This document shows positions 10,890 through 22,459 of a DNA stretch of 51,639 nucleotides, piece after piece. Within the stretch, counting starts at the first letter, position 1; the number at the start of each line of letters is the position of its first letter. The DNA lies in assembly GCA_003427395.1 (NCBI GenBank), contig BFEA01000235.1:168552-220190 (forward strand), written 5' to 3'. Source of the stretch: Chara braunii. Taxonomy: Eukaryota; Streptophyta; Charophyceae; Charales; Characeae. The position numbers and the translations under genes were made by a program. The notes beneath the pieces are model-generated. The model saw only the letters and a program-made list of their open reading frames with translations, made no database searches and had not been told where the DNA came from.

Positions 10890-10968
10890 CCACTATGCCG
10901 AAGGCGCAGTTCACCATCTTTCGGGTCCCATTGGCCATGCTCACACTCAAACCTCTCACAGCAGACAG
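10890..10968 (-). pseudogene. 25S rRNA-derived fragment (minus orientation)
   Basis: On the minus strand it contains GAGTGTGAGCATG and GGGACCCGAAAGATGGTGAA, a conserved stretch of 25S that lies just upstream (in rRNA sense) of the fragment at 10450-10598. In copy B the same site is interrupted by a 425-bp insert, so A preserves the uninterrupted state. Confidence 0.8.
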
Positions 10969-11639
10969 CGGGTGGCAGACTATACACCCGCAACGACCCC
11001 CCCACCTAGGTTTCTTTCCGCCTCGTGGGCCAATCTCCCACTGGGCCCACTAAAACAGGCACGTGCTTAAGGTCCTCGGTCGTCGTAACGGCTACCTGTG
11101 GGGTTCCAATCACTCCCCATCGTACTACAGGCCACAACAGCTCATGTCGACAGGCACCCTATGTCCGACAAGGAAGGCAACAACGTTAGGACATCATCAT
11201 AACGTTGGCATTCCTCGACAATTCAGAACGATTTTATTCCCTTCATTTGAAGGTATCGAGATCCGAACGTGCGTCTGTATTTCGACAGTTCATTAATGAA
11301 CTAGCCTAGTCGAACCCGTCGGACTCACTGCGGGTCTCGAAAATGATCACCAAGTCGAAAATAGAAGCGACAATAAAACTATAAAAACAAAAAAAGAAAA
11401 CACAAAAAGATAAACGAAAACGAGGTCATTGTCAATGGTCTGCGACACAGCGCACCCCAGGCCTCACAGAGTTGCACCTCACCGTCGACACGCCACACGC
11501 ACTACTCATCCGAGCGAGGACTTTAACTTTCTCCCGCACGCACGCCTCCAACTACTGACGTGGCCCCTCTGATGGGATTTGCAAAAGATACGCCAAATAC
11601 CCTTATAAAGGTATTTCGTATGACAGTTTTGTCAGACCC

Positions 11640-12540
11640 TATTAAGTGACGTCCCCGTCGCGTCGGGCGTCCAAACCAAATACCATTTAAACAACAAAGT
11701 CAAAGAAAAAATATATAATAAGCTCCTTCACATCACTAACTTGACTAAACAGACATCAAGCTATATTAACTTAAAGCTTTCAATTTTTAAAATAAAAAAC
11801 AAGGGTCGATGATTAAACTTCTCACCTTAGTCCTAACTATAGCGGACTCTGCAATAGTCCGATAATCGGCTAGGCACGAACACGTACCATCCTCGGATTC
11901 AATATAGTGGATAAACCACTTACCACTAACTGTAACCACAAACAGGAAATAACCCAATGCCAAAACCTAGACTACACTATTCCCGGTCCTTTTCAACGAT
12001 ATTTATCGCGTCGGGCACCTAGATCATCCTATCACAATTCAAAACTCAATCTCAATGATGGTTTAAAATTCAATATCCCAGTCTCTTTAATATCTTCTTC
12101 TCGCCACAGCGATCATCTGAACTCAACTTATTTATACACCCTTTTTCTAACTCTTTCTCTAAATAACACCTTTTTGTGGGTAACAATCAAACATGTCAAT
12201 GATGTCATCTCAATCTTACGGCTAACCGAAAGGTTAAGCTGATTGACCTCATCACACAGGCCACAGATGTACCTCATGGGTTGGGCCCCGTTAAGTCCAA
12301 CCTCACAAACCATTATTATCACACATAAGCCATCTATCTTAGTCACACAAAACTGATGGACGGGGGTATTTATTAAACCTTTAAAATTAATTAAATTCAA
12401 CCCTTTGACCCATGAGTCTTACTTTCGTAAGTAGGTTTTTTCACTGTCATTACACTCTCCGTCAAGCTTTGCTCAATGAGAAAGCTGTCATAATTTTTAT
12501 TCCAAATAAAACTCAACGTTTTTACTTCTCAAAATTTTGC
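11640..12540. other. AT-rich stretch with no recognisable gene
   Basis: I see no conserved domain in any frame and no clear repeat. One plus-strand open frame at 11907-12242 has no recognisable similarity and the composition of random AT-rich DNA. Confidence 0.4.
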
Positions 12541-12555
12541 ACTCGTTGATAACGC

Positions 12556-12860
12556 CACTTTCAGCCAAAACTAAAGTCAAAAGAGGGGTTTCAAAATCAG
12601 GCGGGTTTTCCTGCTGCAGACGGAGCCCTTACTGGCTATTATGTGACTAGGCTAAGCGGGGATGTAGATTCAAGGCGGTTTTTTTCTTACCCTCTGCCTC
12701 ACAAAAAAACAATCGGTGGCTCACAACCAAAAGGCCAAATGAGGGGTCACAAAATCAGGCACGTTTTCCTGCTGCAGACGACGCCCCCACCGACAGTTGA
12801 GAACCAACAAAGTGGAGTCGCCAATTCAAGGCGGAGGAAATCTCTTTTTCGAAAAATAAC
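12556..12860. repeat. Two diverged copies of an approximately 150-bp unit
   Basis: The units at about 12556-12700 and 12706-12850 share CAAAATCAGGC, GTTTTCCTGCTGCAGACG and ATTCAAGGCGG in the same order. The second unit contains GTGGAGTCGCCAA (12811-12823). Its reverse complement begins TTGGCGACTCCAC, which resembles the tRNA-Arg primer-binding site of Tat/Ogre-type gypsy elements. I cannot see an LTR edge next to it, so the primer-site reading is tentative. Confidence 0.5.
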
Positions 12861-13093
12861 CACTTAGGTCGCCCTCAGGCATGACCTCTCTCTCATTTAC
12901 AACTCAATATAATCTCTGGACTTTTTTAGTTCCTTCAAAATATCTCATTGATAATCACGCTTTCTTCACTTCATCGAACCTTTTTTTGTTCGGACATTCT
13001 TTATTCACGATTTATCACCATTTTCTTTCACACTTAATCTCTTGTATTTCTCGTATGTCAATTATAATAAAACATGAAAAAACCCACAAAGTC

Positions 13094-13247
13094 ATAATGG
13101 TGAGAATGCTAATGAGAACCAGAGTGCACATGAATCTGCAATCTGAGGGCATCAAAACCCATACCAATCCATAATGGTGAGAATGCTAATGACAACCTGA
13201 GTGCACATGAATCTGCAATCTGAGGGCATCAAAACCCATACCAAGAT
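13094..13247. repeat. Tandem duplication, 77-bp unit
   Basis: Two almost identical 77-bp copies, 13094-13170 and 13171-13247, each start ATAATGGTGAGAATGCTAAT. The near identity points to a recent duplication. A separate 30-bp duplication around ATGATTGAGTGTCAAACGTA follows at about 13412-13468. Confidence 0.85.
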
Positions 13248-14099
13248 GGTTCCCAAAAGAGATGCAAATTATCTCGAGTCTCACATCATCATAAGTCTTT
13301 ATCCATCACAAATCAAAGTCTCAACCAAAAGTAAAATGACCTTGTATAGCATATCCTACAGGTCATAATCGACTGACATACACAAAGTGATCCCAAGTAT
13401 TCTCGTGGAAATGATTGAGTGTCAAACGTACAGACAATATAATGATTGAGTGTCAAACGTACGGACAACCTAGCCATAAAAAACCTTCATTTGTATTCAA
13501 CCAAGAGTGAAATAGAACTTAGAGAGTGGATAGTCAGATCCGAGACGTACGCACAATCCCAAAAAAGTAATGACCCATACTCGAAATCAAAATTATATAC
13601 AAGGTGGATCCTATATATCGAAGAAAAACTCTTAGGCTCATCTTAAAGGCAACACAAAATAGGTAATCACCTATCAGTCTAGCAACTAACATAACTTTAT
13701 CTCTTTCTTGCTATGGATGAGCTAACTGAGATGGTGGTAGTTATTGGTAGCCGCTTGACCTTCGTCTAAAGCAAACGTTCCTATCCTCCAACTCTATTTT
13801 TTGCTCTCTTGCACTTGCGAGGGGTATGACCAACTTCGACCACTGTTCTCGTCGCCTGCTATTTTTTCGTCCTCAGTTGTCCAACTTGCAGCTAACAATG
13901 CATCCTTGTCATCAAGACCTTTTCATGGATCACATGCAACGGAAGGTAGGGCTATATTAGTTTCTTTCTGGCTCCCTCACTCGTATTTTCCCTTCCTGCT
14001 TGGGACGTCAATCGTCCTCTCACAGGTACGAGTCGTGACGTTCCCGACTCCTGTCTGTACCTCTTTCCTTTAAATGCATAACTCCACTTTTTTCCATTC

Positions 14100-14850
14100 A
14101 CCCTACTTATGATTCCGCCTGATTACCTTAGTGTCCTTCTGAAGTCCACTTTTCATAGCCTCGGGGTTGTCCGCCACAAATGCACTCGTCCTTTCTCACT
14201 CTTCTTATACTCTTGTGACTTCTTTCTTTTCCTTGCCTCACGCAGAGTATGTCATAGGTGCTAATCGAAATCCTCTTGTACAAAATTCTCCTGGATTTTG
14301 TCCAATACAATTCTTCTTTCTGTCCCACGAATCAGATCTCGTTGCTCTGCATCCGAAAAGCTCATAAGGATTGCGAAACACTTCTCGTATTCAGACACTG
14401 TTTAAACTTTGCGGGAAGCGCGATCATACTCTGCCAAAAATTGCCCCTCGTCTTTCGTCAAATTCTCCTCACCTAGCGGGTTGTTTCTCATAAGTCATTA
14501 TGGAACTTGCTCTGTGATGATCCCTCTCGTTTTATAAACTCTTTGACTTCCTCCTTCAAGTCTATATGGATATACTTTATAACCTATTTTAGCATTCGCT
14601 CCTTATTCAACTTGCAGTGAGACGCTATCTGCTCAAACTGATCGAGGAAGTAAAAAACATGATAGCTCCTGAAAAAGTTAATCTCAACCTTGGGTGGGTT
14701 GTCTCGCTCCGACTCTCTCTAATCCAGCAGATAGGCGAGTTTCTTGATCCAAAGCATCCCTTGTGAGCCTTCCATTTCGAGATCCCTCGACCGCATCACC
14801 TGTTGAACAAACAACGAGCGGTTTTCGGGTCAAGACTCGAAAAAAGTCAT
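14100..14850 (-). pseudogene. Gypsy-type gag remnant
   Basis: Translating the minus strand with several frame changes and stops gives a recognisable retrotransposon Gag: FFRSYHVFYFLDQFEQIASH, then CKLNKERMLK, then DLKEEVKEFIKREG. This is the FLDQFE...DLREEVK pattern of plant gypsy Gag. The frame is interrupted by at least four stops. It lies alone; I found no pol adjacent on the left, so it is a decayed fragment. Confidence 0.55.
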
Positions 14851-14859
14851 GTAACTAAG

Positions 14860-15530
14860 CCAATAAATATTGTAGAATATACTCCACTACAATTACCCCA
14901 ACACTCATCGTGTGAGTGTGCATGAAAACCTATTCAAAACGACAGCGATATCGAAAAGGGTTTTTTAAATAAATATCCACTAAAAAATGAATCACAAATA
15001 TTATCCAATAAGACACTAAAAACACGACTCAAGCAATAACCAAACACCATTTCTACCATCAAGGAAGGATACAACACATACACACCATGTAAACGAATAC
15101 CCCAATCATGAGTCCACGACGCAATACAACCAACAGTAAATAGCATAAATTTGCAATAGTAGTTCACAACATACTAAACATGAATTGTTTGCTAGGGTTG
15201 TGACGGAAGAGTACGATACACAAGGCAACGTGAAATCGGCTCAGTTGTCAGTCATGCAACAAAATAGGAAGAGGCTTGTTACCTTGCCTTAGAAATAACA
15301 ATATGAAATCGACTCAACTGTCAGTCAAACAATAAAATAACTCTCAAAACCAGATTATAGACTCTATAAGGCAAAAATAAGACTAACAATGAGTAAATAA
15401 CATGATACACTTGCTTCTCCTTCAACTTTTAATCGAAGCATATAGTATTGAGGGACCATGTAATCCTCTTGGGATAACATCTTGACTTTTGAGCCCCACG
15501 CTAAGGATCAAGCCTCATCGCAACCCCCTC
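14860..15530. other. AT-rich stretch with no recognisable gene
   Basis: I see nothing that I can identify. A direct repeat around GAAATCGRCTCARYTGTCAGTC occurs at about 15230 and 15305. Confidence 0.4.
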
Positions 15531-15539
15531 TGATTTCAG

Positions 15540-16600
15540 TGCTAACACCTCACTGAAACCAGAGCTCCGTGGGCCAGGTTGATGATCTAAGGCAAAACGA
15601 TAATATTTCAGTGCTAAAAAACGATAATATTATCGTTTTCCCTTAGATCATCAACATGCCAATAACGTGGGTTCATTCATGGAGCCCCGTGGGGCAGGTT
15701 GGTGATCTAAGGCAAATAATATTATCGTTTTGCCTCACTGAAACCAGAGTCCCGTGGGGCAGGTTGATGATTTAAGGCAAATCCTCGTGGGGCAGGTTAA
15801 TGATCTAAGGCAAAACAATAATATTTGAGTATTAAAAAACATATATAGAAATAACCAAATAAAGTTGTCTAAAAATCAATACATATATACCACATATGCT
15901 TAAAACATAAACCTCTCCTCGGATTAGTCAAAACCTCTAGCCAGGTAACCTCTACTCCAAAAGTTTGTCGGTAGTTACAGCTAGGCAATCCACAAGCGAC
16001 TTAACTTATCATCGATTAACACCACCGAAGAGTCTAAGCACAATACTCATCGCAATACCTATCATACAACAACCTAACCTTAGGTCAGAGAAAACACGTT
16101 ACAAAAAAAAACACTCACTTCGCGCTCATTAATCACCCCCTTATCCAAGTCATTCGCGTACCAAAAACCTTTTCTAAAGCGATGTTTTATTAACTAAAGG
16201 GAGACACTTATAAAAAATCAAATATCTCTCAGCGCATACGAAACACAACACTCACGTAATAAGTCAACTAACCCTGTGACTTTAACAATTTTTAACAAAG
16301 CTCTACTTCAGTAATGGACATGCCTAACAATGTTGATGCCACCTCACGCAACCTAAGCCGCATCAGATATGCAAAGTACCGTCCAATCATCTAAAATCTA
16401 GAAAACAAATGTGCTAACTGAAGTTGTTATCATATGCGTCAGGGTACGTAAGTGTATCACCAAACACTTCCTTTCTCAATCAATCCATACACATTTATCA
16501 TCATCATTAATAAGCCATTCAAATATTATCGTTTTGCCTTAGATCGTCAACATGCCAATAGCCTGGGTTCGTTCATTAAGGACCCTGATAGGCAGTCAAG
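15540..16600. repeat. Repeated and inverted GTGGGGCAGGTTGATGATC family
   Basis: A word close to CCGTGGGGCAGGTTGATGAT, followed by CTAAGGCAAAACGATAATAT, appears four times in direct orientation (about 15565, 15690, 15750, 15784). It appears inverted at about 15625-15665 and 16520-16555. The first inverted pair forms a long potential hairpin around TTATCGTTTT. H1 is inserted just after the last copy. The 15845-16500 part is AT-rich with no gene seen. Confidence 0.6.
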
Positions 16601-16788
16601 ATCTTCGACAACGGCGTCACTTGTTGAGCGCACCAGTCCCGCAAAGGGACTCTCCCAACCACGTCATGCAGGATTTGTGCAAGACTTTTTTATGGTGGCG
16701 GTTTCGCTGGCTCCGGCAAAGTGCGCCAGCCGTACCTCTCACAAACCCCTACAATAGGATAGAGGTTCATCGAGACACAACTTACCTT

Positions 16789-16818
16789 TGTCCAAGGGGC
16801 TGTCACCACCCTTGGACA
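16789..16818 (+). other. H1 hairpin with CTGTCACC loop
   Basis: TGTCCAAGGG (16789-16798) pairs perfectly with CCCTTGGACA (16809-16818) over 10 bp, enclosing a loop that contains CTGTCACC. The equivalent site in H2 (43937-43967) has the same loop but a completely different stem that is still complementary at 9 of 10 positions. The stem sequence changed while the pairing was kept. Confidence 0.7.
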
Positions 16819-17950
16819 CGCGTACCCCTGCCGAGCTTCCGAAACACGTGCGAAAGTTGCTCAGTTGCAATCGCAGAGGTGACCCAGTCGAGCTTGTTTC
16901 TCGTTCACTATAGCATAGGGGGTACGTGCGGTGAAACGCCTTAATCGAACCCGTACGAGAGCTTACGCATCGGGGGCTGATGTCCCAAGAGCGACTCGGC
17001 GTCAGTCGACTAGGACGGTTTATTTAACCACACAATACACCATGTCAAAATAAAACAAAGTTTCGCACATAAATGACACCTAGTCTCTTTTGTATTCAAC
17101 TCGTAATTTTTCTGACACAGGAAGTAATTAGGCGTCACACTCAAGGCTGGAATAAATATCATGAGGACGCAGACTTTATCATATCCACTAGCCATGCATT
17201 AATGCGCAGTCGCAGTGATGACGTACTGTGTAGTACCCATAATCATATGACACTCAATGATTTCGAGGTTTGCTTTCGACACTCAAATGTCGGCTGACCC
17301 GCGCCTTGAAGGACTAATCTCTCGACACTAGACAACCGCCAAGGTGGTTGCGAGTTCTACCCTCTTCTGCACCCTGCGCGGATGAGCGGTAGGCGGGCCT
17401 CGACCCTTGGTAATAGTTGAACATCCCTAACACTAAAAGTGGGATTCAATCACCGGAAGACTGGAAACAGGTCAAGGGGTTTGACTTTGACAATTGCTAC
17501 GGACCTTCAAGTCAAACTACAAAACATATTAAGCAAAATTAATCAATAAATAAACAAGCAACCCAAAACCTACATATCGAAAGAGGAAAAATAAGCCTAT
17601 CGGGAATGTAGATCGTGCCATATGATTGTCGTTCGCATTGCCTCCAAGGTAAGGCTCATATACCAAACTCCAAAACACTAACCTGCGTAAAACATACGCA
17701 CACACTAAAACCATATTGTCATACACCAATGTGGTCAACTTTACTGTTCCGTGTAACTCACACCACGCCTTACACACACTTAGGCAACAACAATTGTTCA
17801 ATCTTTCCATAACAACCCATCCGTTCTTTAAAATTATCATTAAAAAAAATCTGGTTAAAACCCTCAAAGAATCGTATTAAATCTTAGGGCTAAGGCGTCA
17901 CGTTGAGGTACATAAGTAAGCAAAAACCGATGAATCGACAACCAACCGAC

Positions 17951-17989
17951 CTGTTATCAAAAAATAACAGAAGACAATCCTCGTAGGAT
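17951..17989 (+). other. H1 double hairpin
   Basis: CTGTTAT (17951-17957) pairs with ATAACAG (17964-17970), and ATCCT (17977-17981) pairs with AGGAT (17985-17989). H2 has the same pair of hairpins at 45506-45544 with longer perfect stems and different loops. Confidence 0.65.
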
Positions 17990-18169
17990 CGCGTTGAAAC
18001 TAAATCAGATATTGAATTGAAATAGCTAAGAAAGACCTTTAACACAACACAGGTTAAATCCCAATACTAAATGTTAAGTGTATGAAGAATAACCCACCAT
18101 ATCACATCTCACTTAAATTTTTGTAAGACTAAATCTTATTTATTTCTCAATGAGTGTCAGAAAAATAAA

Positions 18170-18545
18170 GAAAATTTTGGCAGAATCTCATGTATACAGG
18201 GTGGATTGCCATAATCTTTCCTTTCAAAATATAATATAAACTCCTTAGAACTAAGAAAATTTTGGCAGCATTCCCTCCAGAGAAGATGTTTTTTCATAAT
18301 TTATACAAAACTTATATACCAAACTCAAAATAATTCTGACTTCACAATGTCAAATTTTGTCTCACTCCCTGATTTATTTAAAGTTTGGGCAGCATCTCCC
18401 TTAGAAAAATTAGTTTTTCATATTTTTAATAAGCCACATATGAACTTAGATAAAAGTTGAAATTTGCAAAGACAAATTTTGACTAACTCATTGGATTTGC
18501 AAAAATTTGAACAACATTTCCCTTAGCAAACGTAACTTTTCAAAA
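18170..18545 (+). repeat. H1 tandem array T1 (degenerate)
   Basis: Four diverged units contain AAATTTTGGCAGCATTCCC or a close variant (near 18178, 18257, 18385 and 18507). It is the counterpart of the better preserved array in H2 at 45780-46320. Confidence 0.6.
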
Positions 18546-18854
18546 TTTATACACAGCTAAGTATGAGAAAATAAACTTATTCAAAATAATGCAGAAATTA
18601 AACTAACGCCTATGAAAAACAAACTTAACTAAAAAAATGCGAGAATTGACCTAACTCCTATAACTCCAACGAGTGACGAACATCTAAAGCAACTACCTAT
18701 CAAAGCTACGATTCAAAGCGAGTAGAGTTATCACTCAACCACATGCAAGTCCATACCACAATGGGCAAGTACTCTCGTCTAAATCTCAAGTTGTTTCCAT
18801 ATAAGTCAGTTTATTGATCATCTATATGATTATCCCTTGTACCCATCTTACATA

Positions 18855-19530
18855 CGGCATGGTGCTAAACCATTCAACTTAGAAACAATGCCTAGCATGG
18901 CTTAGATTATACATAAACATATTTCACAACTACTTCTCTCTTTTTGGGCATGTGACTAAGCCATTCAACTTATAAACCCTGCTTAGTCGCCCTGAATTGT
19001 TTAATATCCAATATTTAATAATTCTTCGATTTGTCTTCACAATATGGGCAGGGAAGTGAGTCATTCAACTTAGAAACAATGCATAGTTTGCCCAATTTAC
19101 TTTCAATTATCCTCTTGACTTTATCTCTCTTCTTAGTGGTATGGCTTAAGTTGAACCATTCGACTTGAGAACAATGTCCAGTTGTCTGTTCACATTCAAA
19201 TATAAATAAAGTATTTTCAATTATACTCATTTATGCTTAGTTTGTCGCTTCAAGCTAAGCAATTCAGCTTATAAATAATATTTAACCTTTTACCAAAATC
19301 CTCCCTCAGAATAAAACAAGAGACTAAACCATTCAACTAAAAAACAATTTCCAGCCTATCAGAAGTCACACAAAAGCATGAAGTTTGACCATTCAACCAA
19401 ACTTCAGTTCATAAAAAATAAAAAACAGATAGATAAAATCATTCAGCTTAGAAACTCTGACAAGCAAACCCTCTGAAATAAATACAGCAATTAGATCGTT
19501 CGGCTTAAAGCCAATGCCCGATCCTTCAAA
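18855..19530 (+). repeat. H1 tandem array T2 of loop-conserved hairpins
   Basis: About nine units carry a core close to CATTCAACTTAGAAACAATG. In the best-kept unit the core is enclosed by GACTAAGC (18954-18961) and GCTTAGTC (18981-18988), with an outer GGGC/GCCC pair. Others are enclosed by TGGGCA/TGCCCA (19045-19050, 19089-19094) and GATCG/CGATC (19494-19498, 19519-19523). Several units no longer pair, so this copy is more decayed than H2. Confidence 0.6.
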
Positions 19531-20159
19531 AAACAAGTATGCAAAACTGTTTTCCTCCCACCTGTCCTCAATTTATCCCTTAGTTTGCTTTCAGTCATGA
19601 AACTAAATTTTTACGTATGCGTTTCTTCCAATTAACCCTATTCACTTATGAAAAATAATAGGGGGACATACCTCTTTGACAGACTAAACAAATGTAATCA
19701 AAATAGTGGGCTCACATAAGGTGAAGAAAAGTTATATTTGACAGATCTCTGTCTCTTGAACCTCGTCTAGGTTCTGACAAAGCTCCAACAATCGGTGAGA
19801 CGAACCTCCCACAGAGGCCTTAGCACAGAGTATGGGTTTCCAACCTCGCCTGCCGCCTTACTCTCTGAACAATCAGACTAGACTGAGAGTAAGAAAGGCA
19901 GAGATAAAATCATTTAGTCGCTCAGATCAAAGGAGAATGCACTCAGACTCGCGTGAGAGAGCCTGAAGATCTTGATGCGCCTGAGGACCCTACAATGGTA
20001 GCCAAAACGTGATACATTGGCCAACCCACGACCTGATAGAAGGAAAATGGTACCCTGTCGATTCCCGAAGTTGCAACATTGTTCTCCTTTTCTGAGTCTA
20101 TCACATGTCTGAATCATAGCATTATCACCTCAGACCAAATTGTTGCTACACAGCCTAGA

Positions 20160-20702
20160 AAATAGACAGCGTCGAAATAGAGCACACTCTGTGTGCCTTA
20201 TTCGAATTGTCGACGGAGAGCAACACTATGCAACAAAAATACATAGTAAGCACGTGTGCACAATGAATCGTACAATAATTACACAGTGAAGGTGCAGTAG
20301 GTGCGCAGTGAGGCACAACCAACCATCAATCCACAGTCCCGTGATGCAATGCGCTTAATGGATTGTCAACAACACTTGCCTCTTCTTGCCCTGAGACAAC
20401 GAGACCACCACTCTCTCTGAGCAAACTGTACGAAAGAGCCAACAACTGCTTGCCTTTCAGTCATATGCGGAATTTTCACGTTGCAAGACCACAATGAAAA
20501 CAGGATTATCAAGGCTGACCAGAAAACAAATGCACAGTCGAGGGTCGTCCAAAAACCAAAAGTACACAGGCATGATGCCAATGGAGAACCGAAGCAGCGA
20601 CCAGACTCCGCAACTTTATGACCACAGACGTATCTCGGTTACCCTTATTCCGACCCCCCTTGTCAAATGCACCGGGCCCACACCCCTGGTCGGGTTCACG
20701 TA
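20160..20702. other. Region between H1 and B
   Basis: It is rich in short CACAGTG/GCAAC words and weakly resembles the CAG-rich stretch at 48000-48900. I see no gene. Confidence 0.35.
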
Positions 20703-22249
20703 CTTGTGACTTCAAGGCCGACTTCACAATCTGCAAGTTACGGTGCAAAGTGACCATAAGTGTACAATGAGAGCAACTGTGTGCTCGTTGTTGGAACCGA
20801 CACGAGCATCAATGTGCAAGCTAACAATGGATCTTCTGGTAGACCATGGCCAAATGCATCGCCCGCCGGTCCATACGCATTCGTCCGTGCTCGATTTAGT
20901 ACCGAAGTTCGAATTTCAGTTTGGTTTGTATCACTCGTTCGACTAGTCAGGTAAGCATCCTTCCACCCTGCCTCTCTCTCCCATGACCTTTCTCCTTCAT
21001 CCCCTACACTTCAACTCCCTATCCCTTCTCACTCCTCCTAGCGCTCATTGCGGTCCCCTGTGCATAGCCGTACCTGGTCGTTAGCTTGGCCAATTTGGCT
21101 CAAACATGGGGGAGGAAGATTGCGATTGGGATGAAGGTCACAAACGAGCGTAGAGATCAACACTGTGTCCTCAACGAACAACACGGTTACCATGATCACC
21201 GAGATAAGGATGGTGGCGACTAGGAAGAAGGTAATCTTGACACCCAACACGAACTTCACTTAGATCGGGATGGCAAGCAGTGAGATCACAGTTTGCACGA
21301 AATGACAATGAATCTTCTACTAGAACACGATAAGATATACTGATCACACACCTACTGCACCCACGCTGTCGTCCCTTGCTTCGTCGCCGCCTCATGTACG
21401 TCGCACAACCTCTCGCTCCTCTCGTTGCCTTCTTCTTGCTCTTCTCTGCTGCCCCTCCTCTCTACCGTAGCACCTTGTATATGAATGTACCTGGCCGTTT
21501 GCTTCGCCAGGTTCAGTCAAAGTGAGGGGAGTCAAATTGCAGGAAGAACAACTGGGATCACGACAAGACTTTCACTACAATCGAAGGAGGGTATCGCACG
21601 AAAGGTAGATACCACCACCAGGTAAGCAAAAAAGAGAAAAAAAAATGAGAACGCATTTCCTACTAGAAATTGGGCAGGTTCATTCTTCACCGGGCCGCTC
21701 TGAATCCTCCCCCGCGCAGCTCCAACAAGTCATAACATCGAAACCAGCCACTGACTTCGAAATCCAACTTCACTATCAGATTCGCCCATCATTAAAACCC
21801 CTATCTACCACTTTAGTTCACTCGATTCGGACAAGGATCGAGTGAGCTAAGCGTTTTCCATCCTGCCATACTCGCTTCTTTCCCTTTCTCTCTTCCACCG
21901 CACACCCTCTTCTTCTCCTAACTCTCGCCCTACTAATCTTACACTCAAACTAACTTCATCATTGAACTCACCCGAGGTTAAAATCCCCAAAACGACGTGT
22001 ACTTTAAACGATTCTTAATAGAATCGGGATGATAAAGCCAACACTGCTCCGCCCAACTCCTCGTCGCCACCTTCGTCTTCGTCTTCGTCTTCGTCATCCT
22101 ATTCTTAGAAATGCATCTGGCGCGGATTCGCACCAGATTCACTTCATTTTTCCCATCTTTGTATTCCATTCTCCTTTTCTACATTCACCTCATCTCTGCA
22201 GCCGCCCACCTCGTTTCTTTGGCTATGCATCTCCCGACACTAGTAGACC

Positions 22250-22425
22250 CCGTGGCGACCAGCAAGCTGTTCAACAACTCCCGCTATCCAGAGGAAAAAT
22301 TTGAAGGGAAAATTCGAAGGGAACCAGCTACTAGATGATTCGATTAGTCTTTCGCCCCTATACTCAAGTCCGACGAACCGGTTTGCATGTCATTATAGCT
22401 GCGGGCCTCCACTACAACGCCTCTG
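22250..22425 (-). pseudogene. 25S rRNA-derived fragment (minus orientation)
   Basis: On the minus strand it carries ACTTGAGTAT, GGGGCGAAAGACTAATCGAA and TAGTAGCTGGTTCCC, which are conserved 25S words. It is the counterpart of 10450-10598 in A. Confidence 0.8.
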
Positions 22426-22459
22426 ACCACGGTAGGTGCCTAACTGCGCGCTAACCAGG

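Larger units (their letters stand above)
8908..11640. mobile_element. Composite element A (non-coding, 25S-bearing)
   Basis: This is one of two long diverged copies of the same sequence; the partner is at 20703-23985. No open frame is conserved between the copies, so it appears non-coding. In order it holds: a 5' block with two repeats of a TACCTGG...GGCCAG hairpin (near 9255 and 9675), pyrimidine-rich tracts after CAGGTAAG-like words, two copies of a covarying stem-loop module (10017-10042, 10206-10225), 25S rRNA-derived blocks in alternating orientation (10450-10970), and a near-palindrome around CCCTTATAAAGG at 11595-11616. It could be an LTR-retroelement derivative, an rDNA-derived repeat or a composite retroposon. 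The ends are inferred from where similarity to B starts and stops. Confidence 0.6.
16622..20160 (+). mobile_element. H1: non-coding LTR-like element, copy 1
   Basis: H1 and H2 (from 43740) start with the same TGTTGAGCGCA and stay colinear for about 3.5-4 kb, sharing several hairpin families and the conserved 3' block around GCCTGCCGCCTTMCYCT (about 19850 and 47705). TG is the usual LTR start, and the two copies sit in unrelated flanks, so both are likely insertions. No protein domain is present. It is probably a long solo LTR or a large non-autonomous LTR derivative. No 3' edge or flanking duplication was found, so the end is approximate. Similarity may continue weakly to about 20700. Confidence 0.6.

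Noticed and set aside
12811-12823. tRNA-Arg-like primer-binding site on the minus strand
   Set aside because: No LTR end (CA) directly precedes it and the neighbouring duplicated unit lacks it. It was kept only as a note on the repeat.
13094-13247. CRISPR-like direct repeats
   Set aside because: There are only two head-to-tail copies without spacers, in eukaryotic repeat DNA.
16706-16730. GCTGGC/GCCAGC hairpin in H1
   Set aside because: The equivalent place in H2 does not keep the pairing, so it was not included in the covarying set.
16970-17020. CTGATG word near a hairpin, considered as a hammerhead ribozyme
   Set aside because: The core needs CTGATGA and a GAAA segment between paired arms; the A and the GAAA are absent, and H2 has CTGAGG instead.
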